A stretch of 64,000 nucleotides of DNA from Mitsuaria sp. 7 (GTDB lineage Bacteria; Pseudomonadota; Gammaproteobacteria; Burkholderiales; Burkholderiaceae_C). How positions within the stretch are numbered: the first letter of the stretch is position 1; each line of letters begins with the position of its first letter. The stretch lies in contig NZ_CP011514.1 in NCBI RefSeq assembly GCF_001653795.1, positions 1,620,998-1,684,997 of the forward strand, read 5' to 3'. Under the pieces are notes generated by a model that saw only the letters and a list, made by a program, of their open reading frames with translations, was not told the origin of the DNA and did not search any database. The translations under genes and the position numbers were made by a program. Below, piece after piece: positions 51,657 to 60,416 of this stretch.

Positions 51657-53021
51657 TCACACGTGCAGCAGCAGGTGTTCGCGTTCCCAAGGGGAGATCA
51701 CCTTCATGAACTCATCGTGTTCCAGGGCCTTGACCTCCGAATACACCGTGATGAACTCGTGGCCCAGCACCTCGCGCAGGTCCTTCTCGTCCGCCAGCAG
51801 CGCCAGGGCTTCGCCCAGCGAGCGCGGCAGCTGGTGATCGCCGAGGTAGGCGTCGCCCTCGCATTCCGGTGAGGGCTCGATGCGGTTGCGGATGCCCAGG
51901 TAGCCGCAGGCCAGCGTCGCCGCCAGCGCCACGTAGGGGTTGGCGTCCGCGCCTATCACCCGGTTCTCGATGCGCCGGGCGTTGGGCGTGGCCAGCGGAG
52001 AGCGGATGCCCACCGTGCGGTTGTCGGTGCCCCACTGGATGTTGATCGGGGCCGCGGTCGACCGCGCGAGTCGCCGGTAGGAGTTGACGTAGGGCGCGAA
52101 CAGCGCCATCGCCGCAGGGGTGTACTTCTGCAGTCCGCCGATGTACCAGAGGAACTCCTGGCTGGGCGATCCGTCGGCGTTGCTGAAGATGTTGCGGCCG
52201 CTGGCCCGGTCCACCACGCTCTGGTGGATGTGCATCGCGCTGCCCGGCTCGCCCGCCATGGGCTTGGCCATGAAGGTGGCGTACATCTCGTGGCGCAGCG
52301 CGGTCTCGCGGATGATGCGCTTGAAGAAGAAGACCTCGTCGGCCAGCCCCAGCGGCTCGTCGTGGAAGAAGTTGATCTCCATCTGGCCGGCTCCGACTTC
52401 GTGGATCAGGGTGTCCACGTTGAGCTCCATCTTTTCGCAGTAGGAGTAGATGTCCTCGAACAGCGGATCGAACTCGTTCACCGCATCGATCGAGTAGGCC
52501 TGGCGCGAGGTCTCCGCGCGGCCGCTGCGGCCGCGCGGCGGCTTCAGCGGCGTGTTCGGATCGCTGTTGCGCTCGATCAGATAGAACTCCAGCTCGGGCG
52601 CCACGATGGGCGTCCAGCCCTCCGCGGCGAACAGGTCGCAGACCCGCCGCAGCACCGAACGGGGCGCGAAGGGCACCAGTTTTCCGTCGCGGTCGAAGCA
52701 GTCGTGGATCACCTGCGCCGTCGGGTCGGACGCCCAGGGCACGATGCGCACGCTGCTCGGATCGGGCCGCAGGTGCATGTCGCGATCCGTGGGGTGGATG
52801 ACGTCGTAATACGGGCCCTCGTCGGGGAAGTTGCCCGTGACGCCCAGGCCCACCACGGCCTCGGGCAGGCGCATGCCGCGGTCCTCGGTGAACTTCTCGC
52901 GCGGCAGGATCTTTCCGCGGGCCACGCCGGTGAGGTCGGGCACCAGGCATTCGATCTCGGTGACGCGATGCTGGTCCAGCCAGTGTTCCAGGTCGGTGAA
53001 GGTGAAGGTGCTCTTGTCCAT
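51657..53021 (-). CDS. puuA: Gamma-glutamylpolyamine synthetase (PuuA-like glutamine synthetase)
   Basis: The 454-residue glutamine synthetase-family ligase has VPDLTGVARGKILP near the N-terminus, metal-binding GAGQMEINFFHD, MHIHQS, and the ATP/substrate segment NPYVALAATLACGYLG. These are the marks of the PuuA/GlnA3-type gamma-glutamyl-amine ligases rather than housekeeping GlnA. It ATP-dependently joins glutamate to putrescine or another amine, entering the pathway. The start at 53021 (MDKSTFTFTD) discards a 46-residue upstream extension that looks non-coding. Confidence 0.92.
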   Translation of the reverse strand: MDKSTFTFTDLEHWLDQHRVTEIECLVPDLTGVARGKILPREKFTEDRGMRLPEAVVGLGVTGNFPDEGPYYDVIHPTDRDMHLRPDPSSVRIVPWASDPTAQVIHDCFDRDGKLVPFAPRSVLRRVCDLFAAEGWTPIVAPELEFYLIERNSDPNTPLKPPRGRSGRAETSRQAYSIDAVNEFDPLFEDIYSYCEKMELNVDTLIHEVGAGQMEINFFHDEPLGLADEVFFFKRIIRETALRHEMYATFMAKPMAGEPGSAMHIHQSVVDRASGRNIFSNADGSPSQEFLWYIGGLQKYTPAAMALFAPYVNSYRRLARSTAAPINIQWGTDNRTVGIRSPLATPNARRIENRVIGADANPYVALAATLACGYLGIRNRIEPSPECEGDAYLGDHQLPRSLGEALALLADEKDLREVLGHEFITVYSEVKALEHDEFMKVISPWEREHLLLHV

Positions 53022-53190
53022 GTCGCTTCTCGATGGGCGAGCGCATCCCGCCGCGTGCCGTGCACGGGCTGCCTGCGCTGTCGTTGATGTGGGGGAGGGC
53101 GGGGCCGTCAGCGGAGGCCGTCGGGAGGTTCCGGCTCCCGGACGGACACGCGTTGCCACGCGCGGCGTGATCCCCGGATGGGCGTGCGGC

Positions 53191-54501
53191 TCATAGCAGG
53201 TCCTTCAGGCGGTAATAGGCCATGCCCGCGACCAGCGCGGGAGTCCTCAGCCAGCGGCCACCCGGGAAGGCGCGATGGCGCAACGCGGCGAAGGTGTCGA
53301 AGCGCTGCGCGTCGCCGGCCATGGCCTCGGCCACCAGGCGGCCGGAGAGTCCGGTCAGCGCCAGGCCGTGGCCCGAGAAGCCTTGCAGGTAGTAGATGTT
53401 GTCGGGTTGGCCGCGGGCGGCCGGCAGGCGGCCGAAGTCGGGCGCGCGGTTCATCGTCACGTCGACGAAACCGCCCCACGCATGCGTGATCTGCACCTGC
53501 GCGAGTTGCGGGAAGACTGTCGCAATGCGCTTGCGCATGCTGTCCGCGAGGCCGGAGGGCGTGAGCGTGCTGTAGCTCGCACGCCCTCCGAAGATCAAAC
53601 GGCCGTCCTGGGAGGGGCGGAAGTAGTCCAGGACGAAGTTGTTGTCGCAGACGGCGGCGCCGCACGGGATGAGCGCGCGCAGTTGGTCGGGCGGCAGCGG
53701 CGCGGTCGCCGCGATGTAGGTGCCGACCGGCATGATGCGCGGGGCCAGTGCCGGCGCCAGGCCCTGGAGGTAGACGTTGCCGGCCAGCAGCACCTTGCGG
53801 GCCTTCAGTCGCCCGCCCGCCGTGACGAGCACGGGGCGTCGTCCGGGTTCCACGGCCGTGACCTGGCTGTGTTCGTGGAGGGTGACGCCCAGCGAGGCCG
53901 CGGCGCGGCCCACGCCCAGCGTGTACCGGAGCGGGTGCAGGTGGCCGGAGCGGGGGTCGTGCACCGCCGCGACGTAGCGTGCGCTGGCGATCCAGGCCGG
54001 CAGATCCGCGCGGGCGATGCGCCTCATCGGGTAGTCGTAATGCCGCTCCAGATGATCGGCGTGGGAGAGCAGCTCGCGCGCCTTGCGTCCGTTGACGGCC
54101 ACGCCGAGGAAACCGTCCCGCCATTGCGCATCGATGTCGAAGCGCGCGATGCGCTCGCGCAGGATGTCGAGCGCCTCGATGCTCATCTTCCAGACTTCGC
54201 GGGCGCGCGTTTCGCCGAGTTGACGCTCGATCTCCCGCTGGTCGCAGGCCAGTCCGTGGATGGCTTGTCCGCCATTGCGTCCGCTGGCGCCGGAGCCCAG
54301 TTCGCGTGCCTCCAGCACCGTGACACGGAACCCTCGTTCCGCCAGCTCGATGGCGGCGGACAGGCCCGCCAGCCCGCCGCCCACGATGGCCACATCGCAG
54401 TCCTGCTCGCCCTGCAGCGGCGCGTGGACGGGATCGCGCGTCGTGCCTTCGAGGTAGTAGGAGTCGCGCGCCAGCGCCAGATCCTCGTTCAGATAGTTCA
54501 T
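53191..54501 (-). CDS. Second PuuB-like FAD-dependent amine oxidase
   Basis: This 436-residue DAO-family flavoprotein has VGGGLAGLSAAIELAERG near residue 40 and GSGASGRNGGQAIHG, as in the other PuuB-like gene of this island. Sequences of the two clearly differ, so they are probably not a recent duplicate. Another gamma-glutamylamine or free amine may be its substrate. Its ATG overlaps the stop of the M14-like peptidase by 4 bases. It lies 169 bases upstream of puuA, a gap that could hold an internal promoter. Confidence 0.88.
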   Translation of the reverse strand: MNYLNEDLALARDSYYLEGTTRDPVHAPLQGEQDCDVAIVGGGLAGLSAAIELAERGFRVTVLEARELGSGASGRNGGQAIHGLACDQREIERQLGETRAREVWKMSIEALDILRERIARFDIDAQWRDGFLGVAVNGRKARELLSHADHLERHYDYPMRRIARADLPAWIASARYVAAVHDPRSGHLHPLRYTLGVGRAAASLGVTLHEHSQVTAVEPGRRPVLVTAGGRLKARKVLLAGNVYLQGLAPALAPRIMPVGTYIAATAPLPPDQLRALIPCGAAVCDNNFVLDYFRPSQDGRLIFGGRASYSTLTPSGLADSMRKRIATVFPQLAQVQITHAWGGFVDVTMNRAPDFGRLPAARGQPDNIYYLQGFSGHGLALTGLSGRLVAEAMAGDAQRFDTFAALRHRAFPGGRWLRTPALVAGMAYYRLKDLL

Positions 54502-55682
54502 GTCCGCTCCACGGGCATGAAGCCAACGAGTTGGCCGTCCGCGACGGCGCTCCAGGCCTGCCGGCACAGCGCCGTGCCTGCGCGCATGACCGAGTCGCGC
54601 CAGCCGTGATCGCTCGGCATGAAGGCTTCGGCATATTCGGCGCGCGCCGCGCGCGCGGCAGGCGTTGCGGCGGCGTCCCCGGTCTGCCGGCGCAGCCACA
54701 TCAGCGCCAGGTGGGCGCGCTGCATGACGCGGCGCTCGCGGGTGCCGAATTCGATGGCCACGGCGGACGTGCGGCAGTGCGGCAGTTCGTCGGCGAAGGC
54801 GTCGAGCAGCAGACCCTGGAAGGTCGCCAGGGCCTTGTGGGTGGAACCCTTGCCGCTGAGCGCTTCCTCGCCCCAGACGCTCAGTGCGAGCTCGCGCGCC
54901 GGCGACGCCGGCGGGTCGACGTTGATCAGGAACGGCTCACCGTAAGGACCGATGCCCGTGTGCAGGTCGACGAAGAGGCAAGCCCTGGCACCGGCGAGTC
55001 GACTGCGCAGCAGGCCACGCAGGGTCGTGTTGGCCCAGCAGGGGCTGGTGCCGCCGAAGAAGATCCCATCGGGTCGGCTGTACTGTCCGCCGTTGAAGGC
55101 ATCGGAGAACGCCTTCTCACCCATCCGTTCGCGGTAGGCGTCCATGGCGGCGAAGGCGCGGGCGATCTCCTCCTCGTCCCAGTGCGCCAGCGCCAGCTGC
55201 GGATGCAGCTCGTCGTAGCCCGGGTTGTCCGGCGTCGGCGTCGTCCCGTGATGGCGGAAGTTCCGGTTCAGGTCCACGTTGTCTTCCGTGACCCGCTGCC
55301 GATGGGCGAAGCCCCAGGGATTGACCGCGTGGATCAGCAGCACCGCGGTGTCGGCCGGAGGGTTCGCGGGGCCGCCTTGGGCCAGCCAGGCGGTCTGGAC
55401 GGCCGAGCCCGCATACCCTTCGATGCCATGCGTGCCGCAGGCCACGACCAACACCTGCCGCGCCGCAGGTTCGCCGAACCACGCGGCATCCATCCAGAGC
55501 ACTTCACCGTCAGGACCGAGCCCCGGGTGTTGGAAGCCCTGCCACTCGCCGCCCAGCCGCTGGACTTCCGCCAGCCAGGCGGTGCGTGCCTCGGCGTAGG
55601 TGTCGGGGAAACGGGCGGAAGCGGCGGCGGGGGCGGAAGGGGAGGACGGGCCGGAGGAGGGGGAGGAGTCGGCTTGCAGCAT
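54498..55682 (-). CDS. DUF2817/M14-like metallopeptidase
   Basis: The 394-residue protein has a zinc carboxypeptidase-like core: His/Glu in CGTHGIEGYAGSAVQ near residue 95, Asn-Arg in VDLNRNFRHHG and the second His in FVDLHTGIGPYG near residue 235. A Glu near the C-terminal VAIEFGTRE may act as general base. DUF2817 is related to M14 and succinylglutamate desuccinylase/aspartoacylase, so it may remove an acyl or amino-acid group. No export signal is seen; the first 25 residues are Ser/Pro-rich. It is the first structural gene after the LuxR-type regulator. Confidence 0.88.
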   Translation of the reverse strand: MLQADSSPSSGPSSPSAPAAASARFPDTYAEARTAWLAEVQRLGGEWQGFQHPGLGPDGEVLWMDAAWFGEPAARQVLVVACGTHGIEGYAGSAVQTAWLAQGGPANPPADTAVLLIHAVNPWGFAHRQRVTEDNVDLNRNFRHHGTTPTPDNPGYDELHPQLALAHWDEEEIARAFAAMDAYRERMGEKAFSDAFNGGQYSRPDGIFFGGTSPCWANTTLRGLLRSRLAGARACLFVDLHTGIGPYGEPFLINVDPPASPARELALSVWGEEALSGKGSTHKALATFQGLLLDAFADELPHCRTSAVAIEFGTRERRVMQRAHLALMWLRRQTGDAAATPAARAARAEYAEAFMPSDHGWRDSVMRAGTALCRQAWSAVADGQLVGFMPVERT

Positions 55683-55749
55683 GCATGGGATGCTAGGCAG
55701 GAGCCCTGCCGACGGCCATAGCCGGCCCGGCATACGAGTTAACCCTGCA

Positions 55750-56682
55750 TCAGCGCGCCTGCACCTGCACGAGCGGATCCACGGGCTGGTCGGGGTCGGC
55801 GAAGGGGATGCACTGGATGAAGAGCGAGAACAGCTCGGCCTGGGACCCCGTCTCGAGCTTGCGATGGATGCTCTTGCGCTGGTTGCGGATGGTGCCTTCG
55901 GCGGTGTGCAGCCGGTCGGCGGTCTGCTCCGAGGAGTAGCCGCTCAGCATGTAGAAGAGCACCTCGCGTTCGCGCTTGGTGAGCAGCGACGCGCCGAACT
56001 GCTCCATGGTGGTCTGCACCTTGCGATGCACCAGGTGGTTGGCCTCGTCGCGCGCGGCGGGCGCCGCGAGGTCGTGATGCCGGCGCAGCGCGCTGAACAG
56101 CAGCGGCAGCGTGTGGCGGATCAATGCGATCTCGGCGGCCTCGAAGGGGGGCGTCTCGTCCTCCCGTCCCAGACAGATGGCGATGCCGCTGCGCTCGTCG
56201 ATCCGCCAGAAGATGTCGATCGTGTCGATCAGGTGCGTGTTGCGGAAGAAGATCTCGAAGAACTCCCCTTGCTGGAAGTTGTCCGGCACGTACTCGGACA
56301 TGGCGTAGGCGCCGTCGGCCTGGCCGCTCATGAACAGCTGATACGCCGGGTCCAGGATGTAGGGGCCGTTGATGTAGACCTCCTCGCGCGCGCCGCGCTG
56401 CCGCGCCGCGGGGGCGTCGATGGCGAGGTAGGACGGGCGTTCATCCACGGCGTATCGCAGCATCACGCCCTGTTCCGCATCGATCAGCAGGCGCAGGAAG
56501 CTCAGCATCGCTGCGAAGAAGCCCGGCAGTCCGATGGCGGCGTTCATCGCCGCCAGGTGGTCGATGCCGTCGGCATCCAGGGCCAGCGCGAAGCAGGTCC
56601 GGCGGCGGTTCTTGCGAGGGGAGGGACGGTTCGGCAACGCGGGGATCTCGACCATGTCCTGGATCATGCAGCGTCCAGGCAC
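55750..56682 (-). CDS. LuxR-type HTH transcriptional regulator
   Basis: The 310-residue product has a C-terminal GerE/LuxR HTH (about 235-295) with LTKREREVLFYMLSGYSSEQTADRL in part as LTKREREVLFYMLSG and TIRNQRKSIHRKL. The N-terminal 230 residues are not the acyl-homoserine-lactone domain; YILDPAYQLFMSGQADG and NTHLIDTIDIFWRID suggest a GAF-like ligand domain. In-frame ATGs at 56667 and 56655 are alternatives. It sits between the two oppositely directed operons, so it probably controls both in response to the amine or peptide substrate. No PuuR-type regulator is present. Confidence 0.92.
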   Translation of the reverse strand: MPGRCMIQDMVEIPALPNRPSPRKNRRRTCFALALDADGIDHLAAMNAAIGLPGFFAAMLSFLRLLIDAEQGVMLRYAVDERPSYLAIDAPAARQRGAREEVYINGPYILDPAYQLFMSGQADGAYAMSEYVPDNFQQGEFFEIFFRNTHLIDTIDIFWRIDERSGIAICLGREDETPPFEAAEIALIRHTLPLLFSALRRHHDLAAPAARDEANHLVHRKVQTTMEQFGASLLTKREREVLFYMLSGYSSEQTADRLHTAEGTIRNQRKSIHRKLETGSQAELFSLFIQCIPFADPDQPVDPLVQVQAR

Positions 56683-56824
56683 CCCGGACCCATGGGTTAC
56701 AGCTTAGCTCGCGGGGGATATTTCAGTGGCATGACAGGCTCCCTACGATGCGCTCCATGCGATGCGGCGGCCCCGGCCACCGCTGTCGACAGCAGCCCGA
56801 ACGCCCCCACTTCGGAGAAATTGC

Positions 56825-59101
56825 ATGGTCCTTCGAGAATCGCCCTCACGACCCCTTTACAGACCTGTTTCGAGGCAGACGCTTCACTGCTCACTGCTGG
56901 TACTCGGCAGTGTGATCAGCCTCGGTGCCTCGGCGCAGACCGCGCCCGCGACGGGGCCCGACGAGCCCCCGGCCAGCAGGAAGGTCGACGCGGACAAGAC
57001 GGCCGACAAGCCGATCGGCAAACCGGTCGCCGAACTGGATCGGGTCGAAGTCACCTCCAGCAAGCGACGTCAACTGCAGGACGAGGTCGCGGGGACCGTC
57101 ACCGCGCTGTCGGGCAGCAAGCTGGAGCAGATGGGCGTCAAGGACGCGGAGGATCTCTTCAAGCTGACGCCGGGCGTGCAGTTCAACAAGGGCAATGCCG
57201 ACGGCGCGCTCTACAGCATCCGCGGCATCGGCACCAACACCAGCTCCGACAACGTCATCTTCGGCCAGACCCCCACGGGGATCTACATCGAGGACATCCC
57301 GTTCACCGACCCCTACGTCTACATCTCCAGCCCCGACGTTCCCCCCTTCGACCTGGAGCGGGTGGAAGTGCTGCGCGGACCGCAAGGCGCGCTGTACGGC
57401 TCGGCGTCGCTGGGCGGCGCGGTGCGCTACCTGTTCGCCAAGCCGCAGCTGCGGCAGCAGCAGTTCTCCGTGCTCACGGGCGTATCGAGCGTGGGGCAGG
57501 GCGGCACGGGCTACACCACCAACCTGATGGCCAACCTGCCCTTGTTCAGCGACGTGGCCGCCTTGCGCGTCGTGCTGACGAAACGTCGGGACGCCGGGTA
57601 CGTGGACAACAAGGGCACCGGCCGCAAGGACATCAACGCCAACGATGCGGAGTCGGCCCGCGTCATCCTGGCCTTCAAGCCCAGCGCCACGCTGGACCTG
57701 ACGGCCACCTACATGCGGCAGCACAGCAAGCAGAACGGGGACTCCGGCGTCTTTCCGGATCCGGAGAAGCTCAGCATCGATACGCCGACCGATGCCCGCA
57801 TCGATTCGCGCATCGACCTGAGTAGCCTGCAGGCCAACTGGGACATGGGCGGGCTCAAGCTCACTTCGCTCACCGGCTACCAGACCAAGCGTCGCGAGCA
57901 GCAGACGGACGTCACCTACCTGCTGGTGCCCGACTTCACCTTGTATGGCGGGGTGAACTATCCCAACGTGGACCGCGCGATCAACGTCGAGCCCCGTCGT
58001 TCCAACGGATTCACCCAGGAGTTCCGGCTGGCGCCGACCGAGACCGGCGACCTCAGCTGGCTGGTGGGCGTGTTCCACCAGAAGGTCAACTTCTTCCGGT
58101 CGCAGGTGGTGACCCTGCCGGGCGCGAACGATCCGGTCGACCTGCCGGGCGATGTCTACTTCGAGACCGTGCGTCAGGGCAGCGCGACCGAGAACTCCCT
58201 GTTCGCCGACTTCGACTGGAAGCTGACGCCGAAGTGGACGGCGGGCGCCGGCGCGCGCTACTTCAAGACCCGCGTGAACTTCGACCGCTCCAACTTCGGC
58301 GCGCCGTTCACCCGCTTCGAGAGCGACGAGAGCGGGACCACGCCCCGGTTCAGCACGCGCTACGAGCTGTCGTCGCAGGCCTCCGTCTATGCGACCGCGT
58401 CGCGCGGCTATCGCTTCGGAGGCATCAACACGACGGGATCGCTCCCCTACAAGTCCGATTCGCTGTGGAACTACGAGATCGGCGCGCGCCTGCGGCCGTC
58501 ACGCCAGCTGTCGCTGGAGCTGAGCGCCTTCACGCTGCGATGGAAAGACATCCAGGTCTCCACCTCGGATCCCAACGGCTTCATCGTCACCACCAACGTG
58601 GCCTCCGCCCGGTCGAACGGCCTGGAGGCGACGCTCGGATGGCGGCCGGTGAACAGCTTCGCGCTCAATCTGTCGACGGCCATCACCAGCGCCCAGATCA
58701 AGGCGCCGTTCGTCTCGGGCAACGGCCGCGACGTGGCCTCCGGCACGGACCTGCCGGGCGCGGCCAAGTTCCAGGCCACGGCCGACGCCAGCTACAACTT
58801 CGCCGGTCCGCTGGACAGCAGTGGCAGCGTCAGCGCCGTGCTGCAGTACCTCGGCAAGCGCAAGGCGCAGCTGGATGCCGACCTCGTGCTTCCGGCCTAC
58901 ACCACGCTGGACCTGCGAACGAACTTCGGCTGGACCCATTGGGAGCTGGGCGCCTTCGTGCAGAACGTGACCGACAAGCGCGGTCAGTCCAGCGCCGCCG
59001 TCAACTACTCGAGCTATCAGAATCCGGGCGCGGTGAACTTCACCCAGTGGTATCCCATCCGTCCCCGGACCGTTGGCGTGACACTGCGCTATGACTACTG
59101 A
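56825..59101 (+). CDS. TonB-dependent outer-membrane receptor
   Basis: The 758-residue product has a signal peptide (cleavage near ASAQT), a TonB box-like segment (DRVEVTSSKR), a plug domain (about 75-190; GTVTALSGSKLEQMGV, YSIRGIGTNTSSDN, LERVEVLRGPQGALYGSASLGG) and a 22-strand barrel ending in VTLRYDY. Start at 56825 (MVLRESP) has GGAG eight bases upstream; the frame is open to 56762. There is no Fur-like box that I can see, which argues against iron siderophore uptake. With the MFS and S9 peptidase genes it suggests peptide or amine-conjugate import. Confidence 0.93.
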   Translation: MVLRESPSRPLYRPVSRQTLHCSLLVLGSVISLGASAQTAPATGPDEPPASRKVDADKTADKPIGKPVAELDRVEVTSSKRRQLQDEVAGTVTALSGSKLEQMGVKDAEDLFKLTPGVQFNKGNADGALYSIRGIGTNTSSDNVIFGQTPTGIYIEDIPFTDPYVYISSPDVPPFDLERVEVLRGPQGALYGSASLGGAVRYLFAKPQLRQQQFSVLTGVSSVGQGGTGYTTNLMANLPLFSDVAALRVVLTKRRDAGYVDNKGTGRKDINANDAESARVILAFKPSATLDLTATYMRQHSKQNGDSGVFPDPEKLSIDTPTDARIDSRIDLSSLQANWDMGGLKLTSLTGYQTKRREQQTDVTYLLVPDFTLYGGVNYPNVDRAINVEPRRSNGFTQEFRLAPTETGDLSWLVGVFHQKVNFFRSQVVTLPGANDPVDLPGDVYFETVRQGSATENSLFADFDWKLTPKWTAGAGARYFKTRVNFDRSNFGAPFTRFESDESGTTPRFSTRYELSSQASVYATASRGYRFGGINTTGSLPYKSDSLWNYEIGARLRPSRQLSLELSAFTLRWKDIQVSTSDPNGFIVTTNVASARSNGLEATLGWRPVNSFALNLSTAITSAQIKAPFVSGNGRDVASGTDLPGAAKFQATADASYNFAGPLDSSGSVSAVLQYLGKRKAQLDADLVLPAYTTLDLRTNFGWTHWELGAFVQNVTDKRGQSSAAVNYSSYQNPGAVNFTQWYPIRPRTVGVTLRYDY

Positions 59102-60416
59102 GCGCGTGGCGAGGATAGCCGTGGGAACGATCGCCGTGGAGAGGCAGGGCCTCAGGGGACACGCCCTCGTGGTGCTGGGCGTGCTGACCCTGGTCAATAC
59201 CGTCTCGCAGTCGGGGGGCACGCTGCTGTCGGCCGTGCTGCCGCTGATCAAGGCGGAATTCGGCTTCTCCGACTCGGCCCTCGGGCTGCTGACCGGCTAC
59301 GGGTCGGCGGTGTCCTTCGCGCTGCTGACGCTGCCGATCTCGCACTGGGCCGCCCGATACGGCAATTCGCTGGTGCTGGCCCTGAGCATGCTGGTCTGCG
59401 CGCTCACCAACATGATGACGGCCGGCTGCCATGCGTTGTGGCAACTGATCGCGGCCCGCTTCGTCTCGGGGGCCGGCCCTGCCGCGGCATGGCCCCTTGG
59501 ACAGGCGCTCGTGGCCGAGCACTTCCCGCCTCACAGGCGGTCCGGTGCCATGGCCGTGTACACGGCGGGTGACTTCGTCGGCAGCACGCTGCCGCTGGTA
59601 CTCGGCGGCTGGTTGGCCGTGCAGTATGGATGGCGCACCGCGTTCGTGGTGTTCGGCCTGCTGACCCTGGTCGCGCCGGTGCTGCAGTGGTGGCTGGTGC
59701 CCAACCATCCCGCCGTCCCGGTGGAGCAGGGCGCCGCGACCGACGACGAGCCGCTTCGCTGGAAGGACGGATTGCGCGAGTTGTGGCGGCTTCCCGCCTA
59801 CGTGCACATCATGTTCGGGTTCAGCTGGGCGTCCTTCGCCGTGTACGGCCTGTCGCAGTGGATGCCCAGTTTCTACAACCGCCAGTTCGGCCTGGCGCCG
59901 GACGAGGCGGCGGCCTTCTTCGGCGGCGCCTACGCGTCCGGCGCCATGCTCGGCCTCGTGCTGGGAGGCGCACTGGGCAACCGCCTCGGTCGGGGCGGCA
60001 ACGAGCGGCTGCTGCCCTTCTGCATGCTCACCTACCTGCTGACCTTCCCCTGCATCCTCGGCGTGCTGTTCGCGCCCAACCTCAAGTTCGCGTTCGCAGC
60101 CCATGTCGCGGCCACCGTCTTCGGCGCGATGCCCAACGGCCCGGTGCTCTCCATGCTGCATGGCAGCGTCCCGCGTCGCCTGCGCGTGCTGGGCTCCTCC
60201 ATCTTCCTGCTGGTCATGACCCTGCTCGGCGCCGGTGGCGGCCCCTTGCTGATCGGCATCGGCAGCGACCTGCTGGCCCCCACGCTGGGGCCCGAGGCCC
60301 TGAAGTACGCCATGCTCTGCGTGAAGCTGCTGGGCGTGCTGCTCTTCGTCCATCTCGGCATCGCCTGGCGCAACGCGCGCCGGGATGCTGCCCTCACTCT
60401 AGGAGACGGCCCATGA
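59091..60416 (+). CDS. Major facilitator superfamily transporter
   Basis: The 441-residue protein has about 12 membrane segments and the MFS loop sequences around LPISHWAARYGNS and GNRLGRGGNERLL. It resembles the anion/sugar-acid and hexuronate:H+ symporter branch (PLGQALVAEHFPPHRRSGAM), an importer family. Its start overlaps the TonB receptor's last 11 bases, and its stop overlaps the S9 peptidase ATG (ATGA), so all three are one transcript. It probably moves the substrate brought in by the receptor across the inner membrane. Confidence 0.92.
   Translation: MTTERVARIAVGTIAVERQGLRGHALVVLGVLTLVNTVSQSGGTLLSAVLPLIKAEFGFSDSALGLLTGYGSAVSFALLTLPISHWAARYGNSLVLALSMLVCALTNMMTAGCHALWQLIAARFVSGAGPAAAWPLGQALVAEHFPPHRRSGAMAVYTAGDFVGSTLPLVLGGWLAVQYGWRTAFVVFGLLTLVAPVLQWWLVPNHPAVPVEQGAATDDEPLRWKDGLRELWRLPAYVHIMFGFSWASFAVYGLSQWMPSFYNRQFGLAPDEAAAFFGGAYASGAMLGLVLGGALGNRLGRGGNERLLPFCMLTYLLTFPCILGVLFAPNLKFAFAAHVAATVFGAMPNGPVLSMLHGSVPRRLRVLGSSIFLLVMTLLGAGGGPLLIGIGSDLLAPTLGPEALKYAMLCVKLLGVLLFVHLGIAWRNARRDAALTLGDGP

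Noticed and set aside
56683..56824. Iron (Fur) control of the TonB receptor
   Set aside because: I see no sequence resembling a Fur box between the LuxR-type gene and the receptor, and no siderophore genes nearby.
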